DNA of 64,000 nt from Angiostrongylus vasorum (lineage: Eukaryota; Nematoda; Chromadorea; Rhabditida; Metastrongylidae): contig JADANN010000400.1 in the NCBI GenBank assembly GCA_018806985.1, forward strand, positions 1,054,001-1,118,000, given 5' to 3'. The position numbers and the translations under genes are program-made. The notes under the pieces were generated by a model. That model did not search any database. It worked only from the letters and a program-made list of their open reading frames with translations, and was not told the DNA's origin. This document shows positions 53,471-64,000 of this stretch, one piece after another. Each line of letters begins with the position of its first letter. Positions within the stretch are counted from its first letter, which is position 1.

Positions 53471-56400
53471 TCAAATAGTCGATAAGTCATCTATAGTACG
53501 TCCATATTTCTTGTTTGGAACGAACGGCTCCCATCTTGACGCAGGATAAATGTGTTTGTTCTTTTCATACCAGCTACGCAAAACGACCTTAAATCTGTGA
53601 TTACATCCTACTGAATGAATCTGGCAAACTAGCAACTTGATGGAAGCAGACTAAACGAATACAATTCCTCAAACCGTTAAGCAATGAATAACTTCATGGT
53701 ATAAGAAAAGTCCCAATACAGTTAGCTTTCTATGAAGAATAAACAGTGTGAATGACATGCCTAAAAAAATCCTAAAAACAAGCAAAAGAAACACTACCTT
53801 GGCTGGATGGGCTTCCCCACAATCAAGAGCAGCGTCTTGTCGTATCCGGACGTCTCCTGCAGCATCAAACTCATACAGAGGACCCGTTTTTCCCATTGCT
53901 TTCGTAACAATAAAATCTTGAAATCTGAAGAAACTCATGGAATTTTGATGTAGAAGATCTCCAAGTTTTTTTTTCCCGTTCTAATGTTTACTAATTTGTA
54001 AACGCTTTACTGAGCGCCACCGCATTTTTTAAAAGAAAAATAAAACTGGGATTTAAACTACTTCATCGGCACTACTTGTTAGCAATGATATAAGTCACAT
54101 GCTGACAGAGTAACATAGTATAAAAAGGGGGTAATGCTCTCGGCTTTGATCAATCCCTAACGGATGTGCCATGTATTCAACTTTACAAAGCATCGTCAGA
54201 GGTTATTGAAAACGTACCTGGCCTACACAAATGACTCGCGATGGTCTACCGAAATACCGAGTCAGTGCTGCTACCTTTCCAGACAAGTATGTTACCAATT
54301 TTCCGACCCCGGAGGGATAGAAGGCTTGGTGAGCCACGTGCGCTGGGATCGATCCCGTATGTATTGCAGGGCGCCTACGATCACTGCGCTACACGCGCCC
54401 CCAGAAACTTACACATCGTAATACATGCGCAACGAAGCTGATTTTTCGAGAACAGATGACAAGAAAAGGCTCTGCCCTATCGTACTCATTGTATTCGTGA
54501 TTTTTATAAACTGCTCATTCAAATCTAAATGTATTTAGAATTAGGATTTTCAAAAAAGGACTGAAGACGAAATCTAGAAGTTTTGAATATCCCAATGCAA
54601 TAGAGGCAGCTGCAAATACGAACGATACATTGGGAAGACAACAGTAGCCCTAAAATAGACGAAATGCCGTTTATTCAATTGCCTCGGTGTTCAAAAAATA
54701 AGACCTAAAGCGAAAAAGTGGAAAATTTGTTTATGGGTGCCAGAAAATCAGAATTTCGTCCTGGTAAAACAAGACAGCTTTCACTCTATGGGGAAACACT
54801 TAGAGCTTCTAGAAATTCTCGTGATCAGAAAAAAAATCACTTTTTGCTGGGATATGTTGATCTAAAGTGGAAAGCGCTCATTATTTCTGTACAGAATGAC
54901 TCCTGTGGAGGCCACATCGTCAGAAGTGTGTTAGTACACAAACTGGGAAAATTCTGAACATGAATACCACCCCACTTTGCTAAATTCCTCAAAATCAATG
55001 TTAGCTCAACGTAACCAATTTTCCTTACATAATCAAACTTCTTCACATTTACGATGATGGACGAATGATCAGGAAGAACGGGGAAGTACACCACCACAAA
55101 GTCACAATGTTTCAAATTTCAAAGATTCAGTGCCCAACCTACTGCAACTAGTTCTTGAAATGTAAGACCTGACTTCGTTTTTCATCCATGACTGTTGAAG
55201 GTTAATTTAAAAGAAAAACTTCAATTCTCCGTTTGTCTGTCACCAAAAACTAGAAGTGATTTTTTTTGTGTTAATGCTAGAATAACACCGATAGACTCAC
55301 GTATAAAAGTGAGGTATGATCAAGTCCTCCTTAACGAACATAAGGTTTTCAGAAACGCATGTCCTAAGTTCCGTGAATTCTTTCTTGAGCACCTCGATGG
55401 CCCACGTAAGAAACTGCGAGATTGTGTTTCCCTTCTTAACCTTGAGATTTTTTCGATGACTTGAACCATCCCAATAGGCGAACGCCACTGTGATTTCTTC
55501 GTTTTTCTCTCGCTCTTGTTGGGCTCTCCATTCCGCAGCTAACTCTGTTTTTCTTCTAAGACAGTAACATCAAGAGCAATTCATATGTTGTCACATACCT
55601 CAACATAAAAGTAAAAAAAGTGATAGCACTCAGGAACTTACTTTGCGATCTCAGCCTCACGATCTTTATCGGGAAGAAAACTTGTGTCGATTGTTGGATC
55701 CATACCTACTCTCTGAAAGCGAAAACTAAACCATTGCTAAACTTATATAAACACTATTTGGTAGTTGCAAAACTCCGGACCGTAGGTGTCTGCGACGGGG
55801 AATGAACGCGCTATTATCCTTTCCGGAGTCTAACGCGTTCACCACCGCACCACGCGGATCCCTCGTTTCGTAGTGTCTCTCAGCAAGTTTTCTATCTAAC
55901 GGTGCCATCAGTGCAATCAGCCGTCAATGGGACTGATCCGGCAAGCATAAATCGGCATCGAATCCAGTTAACGTTTTCTTTAAAAAATACTACGACGTTA
56001 CAAAAATACCTTCTTGGTAACGGCTGGCAACTCTTCGTCTTCCTCTTCATCCTCGAATGCAAAGGAAAGGACACGTTTCTGTAAAGCAAAAAATGAAAAA
56101 AAAGGACTTCTAGAACAAAAACTTCCACATTCCCGCTCATCTGAAAACATAGGCAATGCATTCCAACAAGACTTCAAAAGAATTCAAAAATAGAAAGATA
56201 AATAAATGACAACAGAAAGCAAAGAAAAACGAGTCATTGCGCTAGCCCTACGCTTCCGATTTCCGGCAGTGCTAACTTCTTCAACACACTGCGACGAGAC
56301 CTAATTTTGTGTAGCCAGCGCATGCGACGATGCCTGATGTTCAACCGTTTCGTGCTGATTGTTTAGTAATAGACGATATAACATTTCAAGAACTAGACCT

Positions 56401-58198
56401 TAGAGGTTGAAAACCTGCCAGGACTATAGAACAGAATTTGGCCTACCGCTATAGGTATGCACGATATGCATCCTATTATAGGAAAAGAGGATAAAGCTCC
56501 CAGCATTGATCAATCCATGTGGGGCGCACCATGCATTCGACTTTATTGGGCATCGTTGGAAGTGACTGAACACATATATGGCCCTTACAATGGGCGGAGG
56601 CCTACCGATGTATTATGCTAGTACTGCAATCCTCCCAGACAAATATAGTACCAATCTGCCCACCCAGGAGGGATGGAAGGCTTAGTAGGTCTGGGGCGGG
56701 GGGTCGATCTCATGTGTATTGCAGGGCGCCTCTGACCACGGCGCCACACGCGCACTGATTCTATATACTCCATAATATTGTGACCTACCATATTTGCAGC
56801 TTATGCTGAGCCTATTTGTGCATTTATTATACCGGTCTATTTCATCCAATAACTGTGATTCACCATATCAATTAGAAATGAAAACAACCAACTTCCAGTC
56901 AGATTACCGGTCTACGATTTCGTTCAAGGGGTTTTGCCATCTGAGTTGTACAAGCTGTCGAATAACTCTGAGAGATCTAAGAAAAGGTCTTCTTGAGCCA
57001 AAATACGTAATTACTTGGGTACTTGGATGGATGAGCCGTCTTCACTAGTTGTCCGGACCTCAGCATAATTTTCTTTTTTTTCCTCGGAGTTTTGCTGGTT
57101 TTGCTATTGTGGTCCCTGGAGTCCTAAGGTCAGCCTAGAGCCAAAGTTTGTTTCAGGTCGTCACCACCAGGCAGCCGCTGCGCTTGCGGATTAAAGGGAG
57201 ATTTCCTACCACACCAGCAGCTTGATACAAGGACGGTGGTGGATCCTGGCACCAGTTTTCTCAAAGCTAGGTTTCCTAAAAAAAAATTCCGGTCTTCTTC
57301 TTGGCTTGGAAGACCTCGCCGGGGGATGAATACCCCGCTGTACATCGCAGCTCCACACCCAAGAACACCTCCCGTCCACGATGAGGCGGTAAACCGTTGG
57401 GGTGTGTCAAAATAAACCATCAAAAACCAAGCAACCTCTATGTAAGCCATATCGGCTATAACGTCGCATTACAAATGACATTTATGAAAGGTCACGTCGT
57501 CATGAATGGATTTAATGCTCCCTTTGCATTCATACAAGGACTAGGAAAACTGAGACATAGACAGGAATAGAGAACAACTGAAAATGTCTTCAACCTCGTA
57601 AAAGAACGGAAACATTTGTGGGACAAGTGGCGATCAACTTTCTCATCTTTTTAACGGAAGTAAAGACCAAGAAAATTTAAATTTAGCAAACTCTTGATGA
57701 AGAATAAAAACCTGGGCATATTTTTCCTGACATTCCGTAGAGTTCACGCTTTTTGAGTCTGATTTCTGGGCTTTGCAGTCTTCGCCACGAACAACGATCT
57801 CCTCCCTTAAAAATAGACAGACCATACAAACGGAAATCAAACAAGGACCCAGAAGAAACGACAGGGTCAATTACCTTACCGGTCATTCACAACGTCCTTC
57901 TGTTTCTCACGCATTTCGTCTAACGTGACCAAACCGACCGTTTTCGACTTCAGATGTTCCTCTACGGCGTCATAGTTTGCAGTGAATTTGGATGATATGC
58001 CAGCGGATCCTGTAGTAAGGAACCTCAAGGCAAAATACAGATGAGAAAACTAACCCTAAGAAAGAACTCTTAAACAACTAACTACCAACTTTTCGTTGAT
58101 TCCTCTTCCATTTTCTTAAGCTGTTGTTCCATGTCTTCTTTTGCGCGTTCACGCCTTTTGGATAAGTGAATCAGACGACCTGCATCTGCTCTAGACAT
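53471..58198 (-). CDS. XAP5/FAM50 family nuclear protein, 8 exons
   Basis: Exons in transcript order: 58198-58090, 58009-57880, 57805-57712, 56078-56010, 55712-55642, 55555-55301, 53924-53798, 53587-53471. They total 972 nt, 323 aa plus stop, against about 339 aa in human FAM50A. Residues 1-37 are a basic, Glu-rich helix ([18 protein letters not shown]). Exon 2 has the conserved [20 protein letters not shown]. Exon 4 is acidic. Exon 5 has [14 protein letters not shown]. The XAP5 domain spans about 160-323 with [45 protein letters not shown] and [20 protein letters not shown]. Family members are nuclear and linked to pre-mRNA splicing. The exon 1 donor (A/GTTGGT) is the only weak site and is set by phase. 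Introns 3 and 6 carry SINEs. The gene is divergent from HSP90. Confidence 0.93.
54125..54402 (-). repeat. SINE family A, copy A9, in XAP5 intron 6
   Basis: Full-length reverse copy: GCTTTGATCAATCCCTAACG, CCAGACAAGTATGTTACCAA, GGGATCGATCCCGTA, and ATCACTGCGCTACACGCGCC as the head. Same orientation as the host gene. Confidence 0.75.
55755..55860. repeat. Foldback-family fragment in XAP5 intron 4
   Basis: GTTGCAAAACTCCGGACC, GGGGAATGAACGCGC and ACGCGTTCACCACCGCACCA match the interior of the 32.0-kb element; the inverted ends are incomplete. Confidence 0.45.
56483..56755 (-). repeat. SINE family A, copy A10, in XAP5 intron 3
   Basis: Full-length: AGCATTGATCAATCC, CAGACAAATATAGTACCAAT, GGTCGATCTCATGTGTATTG, and GACCACGGCGCCACACGCGC. 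Confidence 0.75.
57010..57402 (-). repeat. Family-C element C3, in XAP5 intron 3
   Basis: Left end TTACTTGGGTACTTGGATGG (RTE-like 3' end, reversed), interior ACAAGGACGGTGGTGGATCC, right end CGATGAGGCGGTAAACCGTT. Confidence 0.65.
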
Positions 58199-58398
58199 CT
58201 TGAGAAATGTACGGAGTCAGTATAACAAACCTGAAAACTATCGCAAATTGTTGGAGTGGAAATCAATTCGTACTACATCGTATGCAGATCTCGAAAGAAA
58301 TCGTCAATGTGAATGTCCCATTATTCTAAACACTTTTGAAAAAACTAGAAAGCATTCAAAAGAAACTCTAGAGAACCATAAATTTAGCCCCTATGATT

Positions 58399-58656
58399 AA
58401 AAGCTCTAAAGCTCTCGGGTTGATCAATCCCTGAGGGGTGCACCATGCATTCGACTTCATTAATCGTTTGGAGGTGATTGAATGCATATCTGGCCTTTAT
58501 AATGACTCGTGGTGGCTAACGATGTATTGAGCCATTGCTGCTATCCTCCTAGACAAGTCTCGTACCAATTTACCGACCCGGAAGGGACGGAGGGCTTGTT
58601 AAGCCTTGGGCGCGGGACAGGTCCCATGTGTATTGCAGGGCGCCTCCGACTACTAC
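58399..58656 (-). repeat. SINE family A, copy A11, between XAP5 and HSP90
   Basis: GGGTTGATCAATCCCTGAGG, TAGACAAGTCTCGTACCAAT and TGTATTGCAGGGCGCCTCCG. The outermost head (A box) is missing. It sits about 200 bp upstream of the XAP5 start, inside the shared intergenic region. Confidence 0.7.
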
Positions 58657-59190
58657 CTTAAGAACGCTCTCTGATAAGAACGATGATGAGTTGTGAGAAG
58701 TCAAACGGATTCCTTGTAGATGAAATTTATCCTGCGTTAAGGACGTTAGTTGATTTGGTGCCCCAGTGAAGTCTTCGAAAATAGACCAAGCTCATCATTT
58801 TTGGGTGAAAAATTCCACCTGGAGGAAGAACAAAAAAGCTATTTCAAATGATTCATAAGTGAAAAGATTGCAAGGCTAAGTTGAAGCAGCAACGACATAA
58901 AATAGCCCATTTTCAATCGGAACAACAGCACAGAATACTGAAATTTTGGATTGAAACATTCAATTCCACAGCGTACTTTTGGAAAGATGACGTGTACAGC
59001 ATCAGTTAAATAACGGTGGATCAGCAGTCGCTAAAGAACTAGTGCCAAGAAAGGCAGAACGACACCAAATGAAGACACTCCCATTGCCAACTACTCCTAC
59101 GTCTTCCCATTTTTTGAATTTAAGAAACTGTGAATAGAGAAATTCCGTGATACTTTACGGCCTACACACAGAAGACCACGTCTACTTATA
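58657..59190. other. XAP5-HSP90 intergenic region, distal part
   Basis: No repeat or coding frame recognised; possible regulatory DNA for either gene. Confidence 0.4.
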
Positions 59191-59193
59191 ACA

Positions 59194-59206
59194 TTCGCGA
59201 ACATTC
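59194..59206. promoter_or_regulatory. Heat-shock element 1
   Basis: TTCGCGAACATTC is a perfect three-unit TTCnnGAAnnTTC site for HSF, 345 bp upstream of the HSP90 ATG. Confidence 0.85.
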
Positions 59207-59215
59207 CCCGCACCG

Positions 59216-59259
59216 CCAATCCACGCGTCAGCCAATCGTAGCTCTTAGCTCCGCCCAAT
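59216..59259. promoter_or_regulatory. Three CCAAT boxes
   Basis: CCAAT occurs at 59,216-59,220, 59,232-59,236 and 59,255-59,259, the last as GCCCAAT, between the two heat-shock elements. The spacing suggests NF-Y-type binding (inference). Confidence 0.55.
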
Positions 59260-59260
59260 G

Positions 59261-59273
59261 CTCTAGAACTTTC
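59261..59273. promoter_or_regulatory. Heat-shock element 2
   Basis: CTCTAGAACTTTC: one imperfect unit (CTC), then GAA and TTC in the correct 5-bp register. Confidence 0.7.
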
Positions 59274-59277
59274 ATAT

Positions 59278-59295
59278 CTACTACAAAAGCCGCTG
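59278..59295 (+). promoter_or_regulatory. Possible core promoter (TATA-like)
   Basis: CTACTACAAAAGCC follows the heat-shock elements at the expected distance; it is a weak match to TATA. Confidence 0.35.
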
Positions 59296-59334
59296 CGTTT
59301 ACTGGCGTGCTATTCTGCTTCGTCTGTTAATGTG

Positions 59335-59500
59335 TTCAGTAGTTTTTGTTGTATGTTGTTGTTTGATATCGTGGTTACCTAGTTGTTCGATCATCTGGTC
59401 ACTTGGTTATGTAGCCATCTGGTTATGGGTTTATAGTCTGGTTATCTGGTTAATTTGTTAGCCAGTTGTCAGGTTGTTGTGGTTATCGAGCTTATCATCG
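59335..59500 (+). repeat. Imperfect GGTTATCTGGTTA repeats in the HSP90 leader
   Basis: A T/G-rich stretch repeats variants of ATCTGGTTA about six to eight times with no long perfect period. It lies in the presumed 5' leader or outron. Confidence 0.6.
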
Positions 59501-59541
59501 TTATGGTACTGTTTGTTCGTTATCAGGATATATTGAGGTCC

Positions 59542-59548
59542 ATTCCAG
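59542..59548 (+). promoter_or_regulatory. Likely trans-splice acceptor before the HSP90 start
   Basis: ATTCCAG lies two bases before the ATG. In nematodes this arrangement is typical of spliced-leader addition; it would also remove an in-frame upstream ATG at 59,503. Confidence 0.5.
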
Positions 59549-59550
59549 AG

Positions 59551-62004
59551 ATGTCTGACGACAAAGGCGAGACCTTCGCATTCCAAGCTGAAATCGCTCA
59601 GCTTATGAGCTTAATTATCAATACTTTCTACAGCAATAAAGAAATCTTCCTGAGAGAACTGATCTCTAACTCCTCTGATGCCTTGGATAAGATTCGCTAT
59701 CAGGCTCTCACCGAACCCGCGGAGCTCGATACAGGGAAAGATCTGTACATCAAGATAATTCCGAATAAGGAGGACAAGACCCTTACCATTATGGATACCG
59801 GAATTGGAATGACCAAAGCAGATCTTGTGAATAACCTTGGAACCATTGCGAAGTCTGGGACGAAGGCGTTCATGGAGGCTTTGCAGGTCAGGCTTTGTTT
59901 GATCCCTAGGAATGGAAGGAGGACGTACGAAGGACTACTGAGGGATTTTCCTTGTATTGTTTCAGGCAGGTGCTGATATTTCCATGATCGGGCAGTTTGG
60001 TGTAGGTTTCTACTCTGCTTTCCTCGTCGCAGACCGTGTTGTCGTCACATCGAAGAACAACGACGATGATTGCTACCAGTGGGAGTCCAGTGCGGGAGGG
60101 TCTTTTGTTGTAAGACCTGTAAATGATCCTGAGGTAACACGTGGAACGAAGATCACCATGTACATCAAGGAAGATCAGACTGAAGTGTTGGAAGAGCGTC
60201 GTATCAAGGAGATTGTTAAGAAGCACTCCCAGTTCATCGGATACCCCATCAAACTTGTGGTCGAGAAGGAACGTGAGAAAGAAGTTGAAGATGACGAGGC
60301 AGAAGAAACAAAGGATGAGGTTGGTTGCTCGAATGTTGAGAACTACTGTGTTTTCTGATTTAGGTGCGAAGTCTTCTAATAATTGTGTGGTTTAGGCGAA
60401 GGAAGGTGAAGTTGAAGATGTTGGCGAAGACGAAGATGCTGATAAGAAGAAGAAGAAGACAAAGAAAATAAAGGAAAAGTACCACGAAGACGAGGAACTA
60501 AACAAGACCAAGCCGATTTGGACCCGGAATCCCGATGACATCTCTAACGAAGAATATGCCGAGTTCTACAAGGTATGTGTAAGTTATGTATGTGGTGGAT
60601 TGGGAGACGAGCTAAGGCCAGTAGTAGGGTTTCATGCCTCTTATGCTGTTTGCCACTTGCATGATATTCACAGGACAAAGTTTGTGTTTAGAGTTTGTCC
60701 AACGATTGGGAAGATCACCTCGCTGTCAAGCACTTCTCCGTGGAAGGCCAGTTGGAATTCAGAGCTCTTCTATTCGTACCTCAGCGTGCACCTTTCGATT
60801 TGTTTGAGAACAAGAAGAATAAGAACTCCATCAAACTGTATGTGCATTATTCTTTGTCTTCTGTTCCACCTATTCTACATACTAATAGCTTAGGTATGTG
60901 CGACGTGTCTTCATCATGGAAAACTGCGAAGAGCTGATGCCTGAGTACCTCAACTTCATAAAAGGAGTAGTTGACTCAGAGGATCTCCCACTGAACATCT
61001 CTAGAGAGATGCTACAGCAGAGCAAGATTCTGAAGGTCATCCGCAAGAACCTCGTGAAGAAGTGTCTTGAGCTTTTCGAGGAGATCGCAGAGGATAAGGA
61101 TAACTTCAAGAAGTTCTATGAGCAGTTCGGAAAGAACATCAAATTGGGAATTCATGAGGACTCGACGAATCGCAAGAAGATGGCGGAGTTCCTTCGCTAC
61201 TACTCGTCATCCTCTATGGACGAGCCAACCTCTTTGAAGGACTACGTGTCACGGATGAAGGATAACCAGACACAGATCTATTATATCACTGGAGAGTCTA
61301 AAGATGCGGTAGCTAATTCCGCATTCGTTGAGCGCGTTCGTAATCGTGGATTCGAAGTCTTGTATATGGTTGATCCTATTGACGAGTATTGTGTGCAGCA
61401 ACTTAAAGAGTATGAAGGGAAGAAGTTGGTTTCCGTTACCAAGGAAGGGCTCGAACTTCCAGAATCTGACGAGGAGAAGAAGAAGTTTGAGGAAGACAAG
61501 GTGAGATTTGAGAACCTGTGCAAGGTCATCAAGGATATTCTTGAGAAGAAAGTTGAGAAAGTTGCGGTTTCTAACCGTCTTGTCCATTCGCCGTGCTGCA
61601 TTGTCACTTCGGAGTACGGCTGGTCGGCTAACATGGAGCGAATCATGAAGGCGCAAGCTCTTCGTGACTCATCAACCATGGGCTACATGGCAGCGAAAAA
61701 GCACCTTGAGATCAATCCCGACCATGCTATTATGAAGACTTTGCGTGATCGAGTAGAGGTCGATAAGAACGATAAAACAGTAAAGGATCTTGTGATTTTG
61801 CTGTTTGAGACTGCTCTTCTTTCGTCTGGTTTCTCCTTAGAAGAGCCTCAGTCTCACGCCTCTCGAATCTACAGAATGATCAAACTTGGTCTCGATATCG
61901 GAGACGATGATGACGAAGAGCTACCAGCTGCCTCATGCTCCGCTGAGGTACCGAAAGTTGCTGGCGCTGAGGAGGACGTTTCTCGAATGGAGGAGGTGGA
62001 CTAG
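59551..62004 (+). CDS. daf-21: Cytosolic HSP90 chaperone, 5 exons
   Basis: Exons 59551-59886, 59966-60319, 60396-60572, 60692-60837, 60894-62004 total 2,124 nt, 707 aa, close to the usual 700-720 aa of cytosolic HSP90. The N-terminal GHKL ATPase shows [20 protein letters not shown] with the catalytic Glu (E36) and N40, MDTGIGMT (D82), [11 protein letters not shown] and [15 protein letters not shown] (about 121-135). A Lys/Glu-rich linker spans about 220-270. The middle domain includes [10 protein letters not shown] and [15 protein letters not shown]. The dimerisation domain follows, and the protein ends MEEVD, the docking site for TPR co-chaperones. It folds kinases and receptors using ATP; the C. 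elegans ortholog controls dauer formation and chemosensation. All introns are short (54-119 bp) and the start MSDD fits the family. Heat-shock elements upstream indicate HSF control. Confidence 0.98.
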
Positions 62005-62140
62005 AGGGTAGATGCACTTGTCCATCATTATGATCTCCCACACGGCGCCACCTTGTTCCATCTAGAGTGTAGTTGTTATGGATGCTCGTGATCGTCTTCT
62101 GTTTTGTTTTATTCTTTAAATAAACATGTTATCGTAATTC
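62005..62140 (+). terminator. HSP90 3' UTR and poly(A) signal
   Basis: AATAAA at 62,119-62,124, 115 bp after the stop codon. Confidence 0.75.
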
Positions 62141-62763
62141 TAGTGCACGGGAGTGTTCGGTTGTAGATTGGGTATATTAAGACAAACTGAACGTCGTGTT
62201 TTTTCAAGAGATGAAAATAGACCGTGGGAGTCGTGTGTTTGGCTGAACCTGCATGCGCTAATTCTTTCGCCATGACTTGGTTACAAAAAGCAGAACATTT
62301 GGTAGGATGGGTAGCGACGCCTTATTATGTCACTAAGTGATGCTTGGGGTGTTGCCAATTGCTCTTAGTGGTGTGTACCCGTAACATTTGAAAAAAAGCA
62401 GGAGGAAGAATTCGTAATGCTGTTGACCTGGTGTGTGGACCCTGTTTCGTGGCTAAGTTCGTGAAGCAGAGCTCATTGTTGAAGTTGTAATTAGTAATAA
62501 CAAGTCGAAGTAGGGATCAAATCTTGGAAGCTGCTTCGTGTTATCGTGGTATTCCCCTCATGTTACAATAGGTTGTTATCAGCATAAGGAGAGCCCTAGG
62601 AGCGTGGTGATGATGTCAAGTAAGTGGTGGTTCGGTGCGTTTTGTTGAGTGTTCAAGCGTTTTTTCTCGTACAGATTTTGTACTTACTAGGGGATTGAAT
62701 GCCATGTTTGCCAAAGCATAAAGAATGTCATGCTACAAGTCGACCTAATATAATCCACCCATA
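62141..62763. other. Intergenic, nothing recognised
   Basis: Unique-looking DNA downstream of HSP90 with no coding frame. Confidence 0.4.
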
Positions 62764-63152
62764 GTTAGTACTTGGGCACTTAGATGACCCTTCTTCACTG
62801 GTTGTGCGGGACCCCAGCATAAATTCCACTTTCTCGGAGTTTTTGCTGGGGGTAGCCATCGTGGTTCCCTGAAGTCCCGAGGTCAGCCTAGCCAAAGTCT
62901 GCCCGAGATCGTTACCACCACAGGCAGTCGCCGTCCTTGTGGATCGGAGAGGGATGTGCCAGCATGCGACAAGTTTGATACCAGGACAATGGCGGATCCT
63001 CGTATTGGTTTACTCTTGTCCGTGCTTCTTGATGAAAACGCCAGATCCAGCTTGGGAGATCCCGCTGAGTGGATGAACCTCTCGTTGTACATCGCAACAT
63101 GGCACCCAGGAGCACCTCCCAGCCACGAAGAGGCGGTAAAACGTTGGGAGGA
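62764..63152 (-). repeat. Family-C element C4
   Basis: Left end AGTACTTGGGCACTTAGATG with GGTTGTGCGGGACCCCAGCA (RTE-like 3' end, reversed), interior GATACCAGGACAATGGCGGA, right end GAAGAGGCGGTAAAACGTTG. Confidence 0.65.
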
Positions 63153-63299
63153 TAGTTATTATTTGGCAATCGTATTCCATGAACAAATCATTTTTTTTTC
63201 ATGTAGTTATGTTCGTGGTCCAGCCATAGATGAGCTCACTGCCTTATAATAGATAATTTTATTGATGTATAGTGGAATGCTTTAAGCGCTATGATAGCA

Positions 63300-63550
63300 A
63301 TATCGTTCAATACGCGTGAGGTATTGGTTCGCCCTTGCATTGTACTAAGCGAACCTCCGTTCTTTCCGGAGTGGGGAAATTGGTACGAGGTCACGAAACC
63401 TGACGTCTGGCCGTGGTGAAGACCAATGAATAACCTAGCATGAATATCTCAGGATTCGAGGGAAGAATGGACTTGACCAGCTTTCGACAATATCCATAAA
63501 GAGAGAAGATAAAAAGGTAGCAGCCGGAGTTACGTATGAAACACGAATAG
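63300..63550 (+). repeat. SINE family B, copy B7 (diverged)
   Basis: GTATTGGTTCGCCC (B-box-like), core remnant CTTTCCGGAGTGGGGAAATT, then a B tail with CTCAGGATTCGAGG and GACTTGACCAGCTTTCGAC. Confidence 0.45.
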
Positions 63551-64000
63551 TTTCGTGGATCATAGTTGCAATCAAATGCATCGAATGGAACAAGTGATCC
63601 TGTGTCTGGGATCGGGTCATATAGAGATAAAAAAAATTGCCGAACACTACGTACTTCAAGGTAGACATCGGGGAGGAAAACAAACATCCAACCTAGTTAG
63701 GGTGTTACCCATGGAACGTTATCAGTTTGATATCAGGAGGAAGTTAGTAGGCTTCCACCCCTATAGGCCTGAATTTAGGGATATAATACTCCGTAACGCG
63801 TTCGTCGTTTCCATGTCAACCTCCCACAGCTGTCGATCGTGTTCAGTGCAGCTTACACGGGTAATTTGTTGGGCCCACTTAGTCTACTAATGGAGAACCG
63901 ATCTATCACGTCAAGAAGGAAACCAGCTGTCGTAAAAGTGAAACCGGTGAGCACTGTACTAAGTTTTTGAAGATACCATCTTTCCACTTATTTCACTTTT
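63551..64000. other. Intergenic to window end
   Basis: A 111-codon + frame ends at 63,890; its second half (reading near MERYQFDIRRKLVGFHPYRP) is protein-like but unrecognised, and the window ends before context can be judged. Confidence 0.3.

Noticed and set aside
60600..60893. Frames across the HSP90 intron 3-exon 4 region in other phases
   Set aside because: They are shadows of HSP90 exons and short introns.
1..64000. CRISPR arrays, bacterial operons, integrons
   Set aside because: The window is eukaryotic: spliced genes, SINEs and LINEs; no regularly spaced direct repeats were seen.

Overview
This is eukaryotic DNA from an AT-rich, intron-rich and repeat-laden genome. The three genes I can reconstruct, the nematode-style splice sites and the RTE/Penelope/SINE content fit a clade V parasitic nematode such as a hookworm or other strongylid. 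The species is an inference; it cannot be proven from the window.

Three real genes are supported, all in the right half. (1) A rhodopsin-like G-protein-coupled receptor on the + strand, 30,314-50,727. It has 12 exons whose phases join without a break into 1,200 nt (399 aa). (2) An XAP5/FAM50 nuclear protein on the - strand, 53,471-58,198, with 8 exons (323 aa) and a complete start and stop. (3) Cytosolic HSP90 (ortholog of C. elegans daf-21) on the + strand, 59,551-62,004, with 5 exons (707 aa) ending in MEEVD. XAP5 and HSP90 are divergent, and the 1.35 kb between them holds two heat-shock elements and three CCAAT boxes.

The left 30 kb contains no gene I can recognise. It is a graveyard of mobile elements: RTE-type non-LTR retrotransposons (4.1-5.9 kb and a 3.2-kb nearly full-length copy at 25.9-29.1 kb), Penelope-like elements (PLEs), several SINE families and small foldback elements. 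The same families fill the receptor introns, which stretch a 1.2-kb coding sequence over 20 kb.

The most unusual signal is a set of PLE-derived units built as inverted dimers: 2,733-3,356, 12,519-14,960 and 37,644-39,056, with older relatives near 19.8 and 40.1 kb. Each arm carries a hammerhead-ribozyme-like motif with an almost loopless stem III, and each of the three well-preserved units is bracketed by a perfect 11-12 bp direct repeat, so the inverted dimer appears to have inserted as one unit. A second pattern is a pair of tRNA-headed SINE families (here called A and B) that share one central domain but have different tails, plus a family (C) whose 3' end matches that of an RTE element in the window. 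Family letters are mine and are not database names.
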